Numbered from the stretch's first letter, positions 44,183 to 56,756 are shown. The stretch: 64,000 bases of DNA from Catonia carolina (GCA_035578175.1 JAQMRL010000006.1:28218393-28282392); one strand, 5' to 3'. Program-made: numbers and translations. Notes: a model not told the origin generated them from the sequence alone.

Positions 44183-45080
44183 AGATTTTTAATTTTGTCT
44201 ATATTGATGGAAAAGTGAAGAAATCGAAAGTATATGACGTACTGAATGTTATAAATTTAAGAGATGGTGACCGAGTAACATAACGCAACTGAAAAGAATT
44301 AAACAAGCGAGATAGAATATGAAGGGCGACGTACAGTCGGGAAAGTCTGACAACACAATAACTGGCGATACCTCTAGCTTGCTAGTGGCTAATCCACTAG
44401 CTATACCAGTGACTCATAAGAAGGCGAGGTCAGATATAACACAAGCACAAAGTCATCTACCTACATCGATCTACCTTTTTCTTAGCTACACAAGTTTTAA
44501 GTCAGCAAATGCAACGGAGAGCTACAAGAAATCAAGAAGGCGCGCGCGTGAGGTCACGTGACTATTAGATGGAAAGAAATTAACATCAATTTAACCGAAG
44601 TACTAAAGTACCCTTGGTGCTTTTATAAGTTGCTTTACTTGATCGTCGTCAAAGTACAATAACCTATAAAAATATTTTTAGCGAATGTTAAAATATTTGC
44701 TTGTGAAAATCGCGATAACTAAGGTACAATAATTCTTGATTTATTTTGTGTTTAAATCAACTAAAAATAACAGTATTTGACAAGTACAATTTAGTATCTA
44801 CGTAACTGTTAATTTTATCAGTATTGAAATATTGGTCGGCAACTTACGAAACCTTTGAAAAAGTTTATAATAAGAATCCATTTAGATCCAACATCGATTG
44901 ACAGTTTCTAATTAATTTCTTCGATTATTCATAAAATTAAAATACAGTTAAATATTACAAATTCTTAAAGACATAACAAATAGATAGGGCAAACCGCACA
45001 GGTATTCGCACTAAATTTCAAGCATTACAAAATTTCACTCGTTGTATCTCATGAGAAATAGGATAACGGAAACGAGTGAG
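44183..45080. other. Spacer; weak 80-codon frame at 44319-44561
   Basis: The frame (GDVQSGKSDNTITGDTSSLL...) is hydrophilic and in a slightly GC-richer spot, but has no recognised domain or neighbour. I do not call it a gene. Confidence 0.3.
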
Positions 45081-45082
45081 CG

Positions 45083-45260
45083 AGTACTTTATTTATTTAT
45101 TCATTTCGGTTTTACTTCCGACTGTTTTGCAAATGGCTGCTAGGACAGATGATAAAGATACAGATGAGGGGTAAAAATGAGTGATAAAAAAATGCCAAAC
45201 CTGATTGGTTTCGAACCCGGGATCCTGGAGTAAAAGGTCAGTTGCGCTCAGTTAAATCTT
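45083..45260 (-). repeat. SINE-E copy (minus)
   Basis: On the minus strand, a tRNA-like head with GGATCCCGGGTTCGAAACC, then AGGTTTGGCATTTTTTTATC and a body ending near CCGAAATGAATAAATAAAT. It shares its post-tRNA stretch with copies at 30.8, 49.6 and 54.4 kb. Confidence 0.6.
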
Positions 45261-45361
45261 AAGTGGTACGACAAGAAAAAAGGGTAAACCTAAAAGAATC
45301 CCATTAATATATTATATAGTTATTAAAAATATATATATTTATATACATTCGTATCTCTTAC

Positions 45362-46150
45362 GAAAAGACCAAATATATGGAAAGGCGGCCAGAAAATAAA
45401 TCCCCTTTAATCACTAAACATGGCAAAATCGCACAAGTCCCCCATTTTATACACCTTGGTGAAACCATACAGTCCTCAGGGCTAAACAGAATTGCCAATG
45501 AACAGAGAATCAACAAACTCCAAAAGGCCTATAAGCTAACGTGGGCTCACTACAATAAGAAGTGCATTTCAACAGACTCAAAACTAAGGCACTATAAAAC
45601 AGTGATTCTTCCTGAAGCAATCTACGCAGCCGAACAATGGTAATTGAAGGTAATTCTAAAATTAGGGAAATGGAAAAGCAGGAAAGAAAAATACTCAGGA
45701 AAATTTATGGGGCCATCAATAAAAACGGCATTTGGATGAAGAGACCTCAGAATTAGCTCTACAAAAATACCAACACAATTACAGAAGAAATCAGGAAACT
45801 CAGAGCAAAGTTTTACACACATATCTACAGGATGGAAAACTCCAGAATCGCAAAGAAACTACTTGACATAATAACAAAAAGTAAAACCGGTACAGAATGG
45901 CTGAAAGTCGAGATGGACCTACAACAGATCAATATTGAAAATCTCGAAGACCGCACCGAATGCCGGAATAAAATCATATATGTAAAGTTCCAGCAAAGAA
46001 TACCACGACAACCGGGGAAAAAAAGGACAGATGAACGGAAGAAGGAGCATTCCGAGAGGATGAAGAGATTTTGGGAAGAGAAGAGTAAGAACAACCCAAA
46101 GTGAAATCATGATTCAAGTTCATTCGCTCTCCTATATGGGAATAATCGAA
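45362..46150 (+). pseudogene. LINE-c reverse transcriptase C-terminal part, frameshifted
   Basis: KTKYMERRPENKSPL, PHFIHLGETIQ (the F-YLGE segment), NKLQKAYKLTWAHYNKKCIS and KLRHYKTVILPEAIYAAEQW, then frameshifts, then RIAKKLLDIITKSKTGTEWL to FWEEKSKNNPK-stop at 46104. This is a non-LTR RT thumb and post-RT region. The 3' UTR is short and ends in AATAATAATAAT. 5'-truncated. Confidence 0.85.
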
Positions 46151-46442
46151 AATAATAATAATAATATAGGCCTACATTCGTATAATAATCTTATCTGTCA
46201 AACCGATTCTCACAACAATTTCGTCAGTCAAAGCCAAATTCTTCTCATTTATTTTATCAAAGATGTACAATTTAAACAACTACCATAATGATAAATATAA
46301 ATTGATAGTTAAACTAAAAATATTTATTAAAATCACATAAAATTACTTACATAACTGTATTACAAACCAAATTGTTAAACGTTCTAAAATTTCTTCCCAT
46401 ATAAATCGGTCATTACTTACCTGAAACACAAGAGAAAAAATC
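46151..46442. other. AT-rich spacer
   Basis: No supported feature. Confidence 0.4.
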
Positions 46443-47366
46443 TGGTGTGAAACACTCACACAACTTTCTCTTGCCAATGCAAATAATTAACAATAAACCT
46501 AACATTAGTATTAAAACATTAGAAATGAACAAAAACTAACCTCAAAAACATAACCTTATTTTAATCATGAGAGGAAGACGCAAAATGAAAATCGAACTCA
46601 ATTTGGCTTAAAAAAAACGGAAAATCACACTTTCACGCTAAACTAGGCTCTGTAGAGAAAAATTCTCTAAACAAAAGTTGTAGATCTTTTAATTTTCTAT
46701 AACTTTTATTATATACACTTTTGTCGTAAAATGCATACTAAGACCGAAATGTTAAAAAAATCGATTTTTCTCACGTTTTCGTGAGAAAAAAACAGAAAAT
46801 CGCAAATTACCGCTAAACTAAGCGTCATACAAAAAAATGTTTGAAACATAAGTTGTAGGTTTTTAAATTCTCTACAACTTTTATTATATAAGTTTTTGCG
46901 CTAAAATTTATATTAAAGCCGTAATCTTAAAAAAACAACGTTTTTACGTGAAAAGAGCCTCACCGAGAATTTCAGCAGACATGGCGCCTACCCTATCTTG
47001 TAGAGAATAAAAAATTGAGTAAAATAGGCGATTTTAAAAAAAATCGTAGGACCAGTTTTTGAGAAAATCGCAAAAAACTGAAAAATTATACGAATAAACT
47101 ACTACTTCCGGTTGACCGATTTTGATGAAAATGTTCGTGTCGCGTCCGGTAGTGGTATGTAACTTAAGTTTCAAGTTTCAAGTTCGTACGATGTTCCGTT
47201 CTTGAGATATTCTGTTCACACACACACACACAGACCAATCGCTAAAAACATGTTTTTTGGATTCAGGGGGTCTGAAAACGTATAGATCCGGTGAAAACTC
47301 AATTTCGAAAAATCGACATGAAAACAATACTTTCCTTCCTATATATTCATATAGGCAAGAGAAAGT
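46443..47366 (+). repeat. REP-A copy 18, full length (reference copy)
   Basis: GGTGTGAAACACTCACACAA at 46443, first body unit at about 46617, second body unit at about 46792 (period 175), AGACATGGCGCCTACCCTAT, TTCCGGTTGACCGATTTTGA, a short AC run, and final CCTATATATTCATATAGGCA then AGAGAAAGT. No frame over 60 codons is convincing. Confidence 0.95.
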
Positions 47367-47408
47367 AAAAATCGATTGGTTTATATTATTAGTTTTGTCA
47401 TAATTCTG

Positions 47409-47695
47409 TCCTTAACAGGTACCTTGAGTGTTAAATTACTCGTACTTGATCTGCTAGTTCCAAGGCTACAAAAAATAGTTCTGTTTCTTATCATATACAA
47501 TCAGACACTGTGAATGAAGTGAAGGTGTGTTTTGCAGGGAGGAAAGTAGATGATTTTTGGAGGGCCTGGCATGCTGATAAGCATACTTTTCTACTCAATG
47601 AGGAAAGCAATTGTAATCACCTCACTCCTCGTTTTACTTAGTGAAAACCTCTACAGAGTCAAACCAGACTTTTGACTGACGACCTACACAGCAAA
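47409..47695 (+). repeat. SINE-B copy 14, internally deleted
   Basis: CCTTAACAGGTACCTTGAG to TTTGACTGACGACCTACAC. About 100 bp in the middle (after TTATCATATAC) is missing. Confidence 0.88.
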
Positions 47696-48673
47696 ACAAC
47701 TTATCATAATTAAAAATTAAATTAATGGTGGCCGCCAGCGTGGCAAATTGATTAGCGCTTTTGAACATTTAACAAAATTTTCGTTTAATGATGTTCAAAT
47801 AAAAATTGCAACGACACATGGTGGTCTAGAATGAATTTTTCCTTCAATTGAACATCAATTACCAGTAAATTGAACAAAGTACACTGAAGTTACGATTTTT
47901 TGAAATAATGGCTGCTTTTCAACCCCCCTCCCTTAATTTTAGGGGATGACGGTAGTTTTGAAATTATTTTTTATCAGTATTTAATAAAATATCAAAAATA
48001 TATTTCACGCGCAAAAAATCAATAATTTTTTACTCAGCAAAAACATTTTTTAAGGGAAATTCCTCCTCAAAAGCAATCACAAAAATTACAAAAAAAAAAC
48101 GTTAAGACTTCTTTGCAAAAATGTGTACAATTCATTTTGAAACTATATGACATCATAAGCAACTAATTAGTGTGTTCGCATTACATTTCTGCATTCTGTT
48201 TTATCGTATCAGGTTATTCTTGTACGTAATTCTTTGGCGCCAGATGTTGTTTCTTACATGCCACAACATGTTTCTTTAATTTTTTTCTTAGTCGTTTGAC
48301 AACCACTTTATCTATTGGTTCAAGTCCAAATTTCATTACCACCATGATTGTGCACTTAAGTGGTAGGATTTAATATTTGTTTATTTAAGTTTTAGTTATT
48401 TATAAAACGAAAGTACAATAGGTATTCCTAGGTAAATGTTAATAAAATAAAAATACAAATAACCAAAATATAATAAGCAAAAAAGGTTAACCAATAATAT
48501 AAAATTTTTTGGCATGAATTTTTTAATTAATTTTTCTACAGACTAATTCATAAAGTTATTACGAGTTTTCGCAAGATTTTACTTTGGAAACGCTGTAGAT
48601 AATTCGTGAATTGACTGACGGCTTCGCTGCACCACAAATCTGCCTACCTATATACCTAGATCCACACATTAGG
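47696..48673. other. AT-rich spacer
   Basis: No supported feature. Confidence 0.5.
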
Positions 48674-49464
48674 TATAGATACTGAAGTCACGAGATTGCC
48701 TTTTGCGTATGGGTGGGCTGTGAGGAAGGAAAGTAAAAATTTGACAGTGCTGCCATCCTCAACAGTGAGACACTTCTCGTACATTTCACTACCGTGCAGT
48801 TTCTACTTACATTTTGTCCGGTTTAATCCGAGAAAATGTTTTCTTCATAAACCTTGTAAGAAATATATGTGACCAGTAATATTGGTTATAGCTTAATTAC
48901 ATGACTAGAGATGTTTATTTACTGTAATTACCAGCTACCTTATTCCACTGGAACAAAATTTTTTACGAATGAATCGGCTTCTTTACTATCGCTGTCACCG
49001 ACGTCTCCCTATCAGTCTCACTAGTATCTACCTAACCGTTGCCTTTTTTACCAAAAAAACTATTGAAGAATAGCTTCTTCACGTATTTAATTTCCTTCTT
49101 CATTTTTCGAACTGTGGAAAGAGTAATTAAGTAGTTAGCCACTCGCCATGGCTTTTGTTAAGGAGCAGGGAAAGGCATTTTTGTTTAGCTTCAACTTCAC
49201 AGCATTTTAGATTTTGTTCAGCACTGGGAATAGTCTGCTCACGTTTTCGAGAAACTAAAATTTTCTTTTTACGGTAACAAAGAGTTATATTAGTACAGTA
49301 AACCTACAAAAGGTTCCGCGATTTATTGTATATGCTCTGGGTATAGTATAAGTTGCTGTGTTTGTTGTACTGAAATTAAAGCAATCTCGCATGCGCACTG
49401 ATGCTTTTCCCCTTTACCCCTCGTTACAAAGAAGGGCAAACTTGTGACTCAAGTAACTGTATTA
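48674..49464 (+). mobile_element. TIR element J, copy 1, about 790 bp
   Basis: Left end TATAGATACTGAAGTCACGA and right end (inverted) TACAGTTACTTGAGTCACAA, both then TTGCC: imperfect TIRs of about 27 bp. It is co-linear with 54952-55970 but lacks the SINE-D seen there. No transposase frame. Confidence 0.8.
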
Positions 49465-49561
49465 ACCCTTCGCGGATATATCCGCGTACGGTTCTGAATA
49501 GTAATGGTCTTACAAAAATATAACCGCACATTTACAAATTAAATCAAAAACGATTGTTTTA

Positions 49562-49738
49562 GGCCGCTTCCGTAGCGTAGTGGTAGCGCACTAGCCTACC
49601 ACACGGAAGTCCCGGGTTCGATTTCCGGCCAGGGTCTGGAAATTTTCACAAGGTAACAACCCACTGTTCATATCCCAACGTAGTCGCTAATGACCGAGCT
49701 GTTAATGCGACTTTAAATAAAGTAAAAAAAAAACAAAA
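49562..49738 (+). repeat. SINE-E copy, full length
   Basis: A box TAGCGTAGTGGTAGCGC, B box GGGTTCGATTTCC, post-tRNA CAGGGTCTGGAAATTTTCAC, then GACTTTAAATAAAGTAAAA and an A-tail. T-stem CCGGG/TCCGG pairs, but the 5' end cannot pair with CCAGGGT, so it is a SINE and not a tRNA. Confidence 0.8.
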
Positions 49739-50576
49739 AACACAACGATTTTGACTAAAGTTTGTCTTAATAGTCATCAAAATTATGCCGAAAAATTTAT
49801 ATATTCCAGGAAATTTGCACCTGCAGAAGCTGGGTTGACAGCACTGCCCGCCATGAGGCCGGTGTTTCATATCAGTCGTGCTTCCTCTGTTTTGTACCAT
49901 TTAAGTATATCTAATTTAAATAATATTATTTTAAAGAATTTTCTTACTAGTATACTTGGTATCTTGTTTTATTCTACAATTTAAATTACAAATAATCTTA
50001 TTTAGTCAGTTCTATTTACGAACATATTCGCAAACTTCACGTCACTCAGGACTTTTTGAATTTTGCTCTAAACAAGTTTCAACTGTTCCCAACTTGAACA
50101 AGGAAATTACTGTAGTATAAAGTTTTCTTTGAATTGTATATCCATATTTTGGTAGTAAATAAAAGTATTTTATAATAAAAAAAAAAAAACACATCATAAG
50201 GACATTGAAAAATGGGATCCATTCAGGTAATACATTAGAAATACGTTTTAAGGAATCATGAATGTTGTACCAATCAGTTCATAACGTTTACATATATTAA
50301 ATTTGTTCAAATAATATTGATTACATTTATTTCTTTTTTAAAAATAATGTTTAAAGAATCATTAACTCAGTTCTCACAATATTTCCTTTTGTTTTTAGTA
50401 AATATGATTTATTTTTATTTATATGTCAGAAAAATATTCATGAAAATGGAATTGCAAATTAAAATTAACTAAATTATTTTTAAAAAAAACATAATAACTC
50501 GTACCTGCGTACAGGCAGGTATGAGTACCACCAGGTTTTTTCCCTGTAATTTATTTTGTTTTCTTTTTAGTGTAAT
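49739..50576. other. AT-rich spacer
   Basis: A hairpin TACCTGC...GCAGGTA lies at about 50502-50523. Nothing else supported. Confidence 0.45.
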
Positions 50577-50940
50577 TTAAGAAATAAAAGTTAACGTTAA
50601 TTGGTTTTTTTCTATCATCTTCTTCTTCACTTCAAGGTCTAGGTTTAGTGAACCTATTTCGGTACGCATCTCTTCCTCGGTCTTCCCAGATCTCTCGTAC
50701 CAATTGATCTGTAATTTTGAGGCTCTATTAGCATCCTCCCATATGGCATTCTGTTCAAGCGATGGTTGGAACGGTCTCAATGGCGGAAGAGAAAGGTGCT
50801 ATTCTGAACGGAAGAACCTAGAGTGGCATCTCGAAGCAAAATGCCCTATCGGCTCGGACACTGCTGGACGGCGACCCCATCACTGAGGATAATCTGCACA
50901 GCGTTCGTAACGCGGCCAGAATATCTTACTTTTTTCCAAT
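50577..50940. other. Coding-like block, unrecognised
   Basis: The minus strand has ANRASKLQINWYERSGKTEE then EMRTEIGSLNLDLEVKKKMI to a stop at 50577 (67 codons, charged, helical). The plus strand at about 50871-50925 reads DPITEDNLHSVRNAARISY. One is a shadow. Sequence TTCGGATAATTGG and TTCGAATAATCGACGTTCC at 50985-51035 resembles pogo-type ends, so an old DNA transposon is the likeliest source. Confidence 0.3.
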
Positions 50941-51045
50941 ATTTTATTTCATTTCAAAATTTGTATTTTTTTCTATCAATGGTGGTTCGGATAATTGGCG
51001 GTTCGGATGACTGATATTCGAATAATCGACGTTCCTGAGTTATAA

Positions 51046-51620
51046 AAGGGTAAAATAAGGTAGATTAAATTACTGACTGGTACATTTATGAAGCTAAAAC
51101 GAATCATTTGTTCACAATGTGTGAGTAAAATCTGCAATCAATTTTACAATTTTAATACACTCGGTTTATCATGTGTACAATATAGGTAGGGTTAATAACA
51201 TGAAAATAATGCAAGGAATGCATCGATTCAGTTACGGTTGACCGAATGCGCATGAGTAAATGCACAATTAAGTTTGTGTGATGCAAGGTAACGACTCTTA
51301 CCTAAGCATAACATGTATCCTTTATAGCCGATAGGAGCTAAGTTAAGTAACATAAAGAAAAACATGTGCGACCCGGCGTATTAATAGTAATCAACCAATG
51401 GGTGAACAGTACGGTTTCGTATATATACAATGCACTTAAAGATATTTGCAATATAAATTAGATACAATTATAATATAGTTCCATTGTTCTCTTCAACATT
51501 CCTTAACTTTATGATTTTCAAAATAATAAATTATTTATGATGCTTACCATTTCCATTCATAATTAAACGTTTGTCTGAACCTGTACGGGTCTAAAATTTA
51601 TCCAAGGGTATTTCAAATAT
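51046..51620. other. AT-rich spacer
   Basis: No supported feature. Confidence 0.5.
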
Positions 51621-51711
51621 CTGTCCATAACAGATATGTGGAGTGTCAAATTATTTACACTCATTCTGTTTATTACAGGGCTAAAATAAATAGTTCTGTT
51701 TTTTTTATCAC
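51621..51711 (+). repeat. SINE-B copy 15, 5' part
   Basis: CTGTCCATAACAGATATG to TTTTATCAC, interrupted by an inverted SINE-B. Confidence 0.9.
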
Positions 51712-52094
51712 GTTGTTGTTGTTTAGATCATCAGCCGAAAGGTTGGTTTTCACCTGTAGAGGTTTTACTAAGTAATTCGAAAAGTGAGGTGGTTTACAAG
51801 TTGCCTTCCTCACTGAGTGGAAAAGTACGCTAATCAGCATGCCAGGCTCTCTGAAAAGCATATATTTTCCATTCTGAAAATGATACCTTCACTTCATTCA
51901 CCACAGGGTCTGGCTGTATAATGAAATTCATTACTTTCAAAGGATATGACTCTGATTAGTGTCTTTTACACCTCTACCTCTTCTGTTAAACGATTCATCA
52001 TTTAATTGGCTGACCATGAGATAAGGAACAGAACTAGGTATTTTAGCCCAGCAACAACCCTAGATTGAGTGTGAATAATTTAAAACTCCACCTT
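51712..52094 (-). repeat. SINE-B copy 16, inserted in copy 15
   Basis: GTTGTTGTTTAGATCATCAG to AACTCCACCTTTC. Flanked by TTATCAC (51705-51711, 52095-52101), which occurs once in intact SINE-B. Confidence 0.93.
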
Positions 52095-52412
52095 TCTTAT
52101 CACATGGTCAGCCAATTAAATGACTAAATCATTTAAGAACAGAAGAGGTAGAGGTGTAAAAGACACTAATCAGAGTCATCTCCTCTGAAAGAATAAATTT
52201 CATTATACAGCCAGACCCTGTGGTGATTGAAATAAAGGTGTCATTCGCAGAGTGGAAGACATGTGTTTTTCGGAGGGCCCGGCATGCTGATAAGCGTATT
52301 TTTCCATTCAGTGAGGATAGCAAATGTAAACCATCTCACTTCTCGTTTTACTTAGTAAAACCTCTACAGGTTCAAACCAGCGTTTCGCTTGATGACCTAA
52401 ACAACAACACAT
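52095..52412 (+). repeat. SINE-B copy 15, 3' part
   Basis: TTATCACATGGTCAGCCAAT onward to TTGATGACCTAAACAACA. Confidence 0.9.
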
Positions 52413-52422
52413 TTCAAATATG

Positions 52423-52541
52423 TCCATAACGGGCAGGTGGAGTGTTAAGTTATTTGCATTCGGCTACAAGTTCCAGGACTACAAAAAATAGTTCTGTTTC
52501 TTATCACATGGTCAGCCTATTATATGACTAAAGCATTTAAG
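52423..52541 (+). repeat. SINE-B 5' fragment
   Basis: TGTCCATAACGGGCAGGTGG to GACTAAAGCATTTAAGG. Confidence 0.88.
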
Positions 52542-52596
52542 GTGGTCACGTATCCCTATACTTCACAATGTTAACGTTTGTATTTTTTCTCGTTGT

Positions 52597-52983
52597 TTAG
52601 GTCAAAAGCCGAAAGGCTCGTTTGAACCTCTATAGGTTTTACTAGGTAAAACGAAGAGTGAGGTGGCTTACTATTGACTTCCTCACTGAGTTGTAAGAGT
52701 ATGCTTATCAGCATGCCAGCCCCTCCGAAAAGCACCTACTTTCCAGCCTGCAAATGACACCTTCACATTATTCACCACAGGGTCTGGCTTTATAGTGAAA
52801 TTCATTACTCTCAGAGGAGTTAACTCTGACTAGTGTATTTTACACTTCTACCTCTTCTGTTTTTAAATAGTTCAGTCATATGATTGGCAGACTGTGTAAT
52901 AAGAAACAGAACTATTTTTTGTAGCCCTGGAACCGACAGATCGAGTGCAATTAATGTAACACTCCACCTGTCCGTTATGGGCA
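52597..52983 (-). repeat. SINE-B copy 18, full length
   Basis: TTGTTTAGGTCAAAAGCCGA to CACCTGTCCGTTATGGGCA; older subtype (GATCGAGTGCAATTAATG). Confidence 0.92.
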
Positions 52984-54339
52984 AACATTTATCTCAGGAA
53001 CTACATAAGGTAGACACTTAATTTTTCTTGCCTTTTTGATATTTTTTGTGCACATTTTGAGCATAACTAATGTTTTAATTGATGAAGTGAAATTTTTTTA
53101 CAGTTTTTTCAAAAAGACCTTTGGTGATATAATTTTGAAATTTAATAAAAAAATTTATTTTTAACAAATTAAAATTTTTAAACGCTGAGAATAAGGAGTA
53201 AGAATGGATCCTTCAAACAAATAAAAGTTCACTCAAATATCTTTAAAAGGTCTTGAGAAAAATGTGGTAAAAACCCTAATTTTCGAACACAGCCATTTTT
53301 CGTTTCGGTGTTAGAAGTTGCACCAGCTGTAGAAGTTAAAGAAAAAAAAAATTACACTATATTTTAAACTACATTATGTGAAGTGCACATCATGATCGGA
53401 ATAACATGATCGGTAATAACACGTCGGCAGTGAAGAAGAAGAAACTACAAACAGTTAGTTTTAACAGAATAACATATTATTTCAAATCACTTACATATTA
53501 TTACTGAATAAAATCTATAAAAATAAAATTGTGATTTTGCCTGTATAATTTTTCAAAATGCCCAAAATTTTGTTTCTACGCGAAATTTACTAAGTAATCA
53601 CCGAAAATAAGTTCAGCTGAATTTTTGTCTGTTTGTATATTACGGCATCACGCAAGAACAGCAGAATCAAATTCAATGCATTTCGGTATTTAGGATCTGG
53701 ATATTATCGAAATGAAAATAGGCTATAATTTTTTTTAATATCACAAAGGGATGGGAGAGTTCAGAGGGAGGGGTAAACAAAAAACTGCGAATATCTCCGT
53801 TAAAAGTCAATCTATCAAAAATGTTAAATAATCGAAATTACGAAACGTTTAAATACAAATAAGTTTGATTATGTAAAGTTTTTCATTTTTATGCATAATA
53901 ACGGAGATATTACCAATTTTATAAAAATAAACAGCAATATTTTAGAAAACAAAATAAACAGAACAATAAACATAAGTCTACGCGCAGCTGGTATTCATTC
54001 CGAAGCTCTGTACCTACCCCTTCCACCGCTACCTAATCTTACACGACACACACGTTCTCGGTCACATTGTCAAAAACGAAAGACAGTCACCTTAGTAGTT
54101 AACCATCGCAGAGTGTTCCCATTGTGATTTACCTTTAATTTCAATTTTTATTGCTCTGTAGCGAATATGTAATTACCTACAGTTACATTACACACAGATT
54201 TGAGTGAGTTAAACTTCAAAACATCAATTTTCATTGCTCTATATAAAAAGTAAATTTATTTATTTATGTAAAATAATTAACTACGCTTCTGAAAATAATA
54301 AAGCGCGGCGTAACTTGATTTAAAAACACCTAGATCCCG
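52984..54339. other. AT-rich spacer
   Basis: The 78-codon frame at 53891-54127 is not recognised. No repeat of this window seen. Confidence 0.45.
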
Positions 54340-54515
54340 CTTTTATTTTACGTCCAACTGTTTTGTTTTGTCATTAATAATAATGCTGACGTTGAAATGA
54401 GGTACGAGTCGATAACAATGAATGATTAAAGAATATCAGACCTGACAAGGATCGAACTCGGTACACCAACAGACCGTCCAAGCACCAAGAAAACCGTTCG
54501 AAGAACGGGCATTTT
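54340..54515 (-). repeat. Diverged SINE-E copy
   Basis: Minus strand: head with CGAGTTCGATCCTTGTCAGG, then TCTGATATTCTTTAATCATT and a body ending ACAGTTGGACGTAAAATAAA, a layout common in insect tRNA SINEs. Confidence 0.5.
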
Positions 54516-54951
54516 AGCTAGTATATACATAAAAATACATTTGACTGAGGGTCGACAAATTCATAAATAATTTTTAATAACGGCGAAAATATTAACATTT
54601 AAAAGATGTGTAAGATCATAATTTATAATGTAACTTGTTAACAAACTTTATGAACACATTTAGTAAAAAAAAAAACAAAACAAATTGTCGTCCCACCTTG
54701 CTTTGAAAATTTGTTATTTTTTTAATAAATTGCTGCAGAATCTTGATTTGTACTATTTTAGTTTGATATAATTTGAGATTTAAATTTATAGTAGCACATC
54801 ATCTGAAATATACTTAACAATATAAGTCAAAAAAATTTACAGGATTTATTTGGGTGTTCATTAATTCCCTGGTACTAGTATATTTAAAAAAAAAATCACT
54901 TAAAATGTAAATGATTAAAAAATTCAGTCTATAAAAAATTAATAAGGTTAT
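54516..54951. other. AT-rich spacer
   Basis: No supported feature. Confidence 0.5.
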
Positions 54952-55970
54952 AGATACTGAAGTCACGAGATTGCCTTTTGCGTATGGATGGGTTGATTAT
55001 AGTATGAAGATTATAGTATGGATGGGCTGTGAGGAAGGAAAATGAAAATTTGACAGTGTTGCCAACCTCAACAGTGAGACACTACTTGTACATTTCACTA
55101 CCGTGCAGTTTCTACCCAGATTTTGTAAGCTGTGGTTTATTCCGAAAAAATGTTTTCTTCATAAACCTTATAAGAAATAAATGAGACCTGTAATATTATA
55201 AGCCTATAGCTTATTTACATGACTAGAAATGTTTGAGTTACTGTAATTACCAGCTATCTTATTCCACCGGAACAAAATTTTCTGAGAATGAATCACTGTC
55301 ACCGGCGTCTTCACTACCAGTCTCTCTAGTATCTACCTGTTCCTTTTTTTACCAGGTGTCAATAAAACTGTTGAACAATAGCTTTTTCACGTCTTTAATT
55401 TCCTTCTTCATTTTCCGAACTGTGAAGAGAAACATCACAGTCGTTAGCCACTCGCTCATGGTTTTTACTAAGAGGCAGGGAACGGCATTTTTGTTTAGCT
55501 TTAACTTCACAGCATTTTATTACACTACATACTAAATTTCGTTCAACTCTGAATAGTCTGCCCACGTTTTCAAAAATCCAATATTTCTGTTTACTGTAAC
55601 TAACAGTTATATTTGTACGGTTTTTTTTTTGTTTAACATTCGACTGTTCTGCAATTACTGCTAACGGAGACGGTGAAGGATGAAATGGTTTTTTTGTAAC
55701 GTATGAAAATATGCTGTGCCTGAATGGGATTCGAACCCAAGACCGCATAATGAGAGGCGAACACGTTACCAACTACGCCAATGCGGCCGGCAGTTTGTAC
55801 AGTTAACCTACAAAAGGTTCCACGATATACTGTATAAACTGTAGGTATAGTAAAAGTTGTTGTGTTGGTTGTACTGAAATTAAAGCAGTCGCGCATGCGC
55901 ACTGATACTTTTACCCCCTTTCTCCTCGTTGCAAACAACGGCAAACTCGTGACTCAAAGAACTATAGTAA
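54952..55970 (+). mobile_element. TIR element J, copy 2, with SINE-D inserted
   Basis: TATAGATACTGAAGTCACGA left end and CTCGTGACTCAAAGAACTAT right end. Nearly co-linear with copy 1, except a short local duplication at about 54983-55022 and the SINE-D at 55624-55793. Frames spanning it are not conserved between copies. Confidence 0.82.
55624..55793 (-). repeat. SINE-D copy 2
   Basis: Minus strand: GCCGGCCGCATTGGCGTAGT, B box GGTTCGAATCC and tail TTAAACAAAAAAAAA. Flanked by TTTGTAC(G/A)GTT (55613-55623, 55794-55804); copy 1 of element J has the empty site. Better preserved boxes than the 11.6 kb copy. Confidence 0.95.
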
Positions 55971-56755
55971 AAAGATTTTAATTTATTGAAACTCATGAAT
56001 AAAATGTATCGTAAATTTAGTTTCAAGTTAATAAGCATTTAAAAACTTCACATTTAAACATTAAGTCGACAAGTTCTTTAAAGTCTTAAAATAACTTAAA
56101 AATAAATTAGAAGTCAGTGTACTTATTTTTATAATATGCATACCGTACTTACATAACTTTATTATACCTACGTGTTAAAAAATGCACTATGCTGTTTTTG
56201 TATAAAAGTATTTTCTTAAATTCTTAATTAAAAATTTATTTAATACTTGTAACCGAAGTTGTTTATTTCTGAAATTATATTCTTTAAGCTGTAAAAATTT
56301 ATGCGTGACATTTATCATCTTGTTCATGATATTGTTAAAGAATTTTACAAAATGTTATTACCGAAGAAATTTTAATGGTGAGTGAACTGCAATTTCAAAA
56401 ATAGAAAATTCCGTCACTATTTTTAGATGGCTGTTCCAAAATTGTTCAAGTATTCAAATTATGTTATTATTTTTATTACAAGTTCGTCAACTACAAAATC
56501 CAGAAGGAATTCTGTCATTATTATTTGAAAAAAAAGTGATAAAAGTAAAATTATCGCTTCTGTGGCGAAGTTGACACATACTTAATTTTTAAAGCCCTGT
56601 TTGATAACCAGCCAACTAGGAACTGGAAAATCTACACAACGTTCCATACACAAGGCTTATCGTTTTAAAGACTTTAGCCGTTTATGAAACTTAAATAAAT
56701 GATCGGCAATCTACACAAACTTTTCGCTCTTTTTAAATCGATTCTATAAATTTAT
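55971..56755. other. AT-rich spacer
   Basis: No supported feature. Confidence 0.5.
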
Positions 56756-56756
56756 T

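Noticed and set aside
45825..46110. Minus-strand frames opposite LINE-c
   Set aside because: Shadows of the plus-strand LINE coding sequence.
49562..49636. Functional tRNA gene
   Set aside because: A and B boxes and the T-stem are good, but the acceptor ends do not pair and the sequence continues into a SINE body with an A-tail.
55395..55944. Overlapping 103- and 125-codon frames
   Set aside because: They combine element J and SINE-D sequence; copy 1 of element J does not keep the frames.
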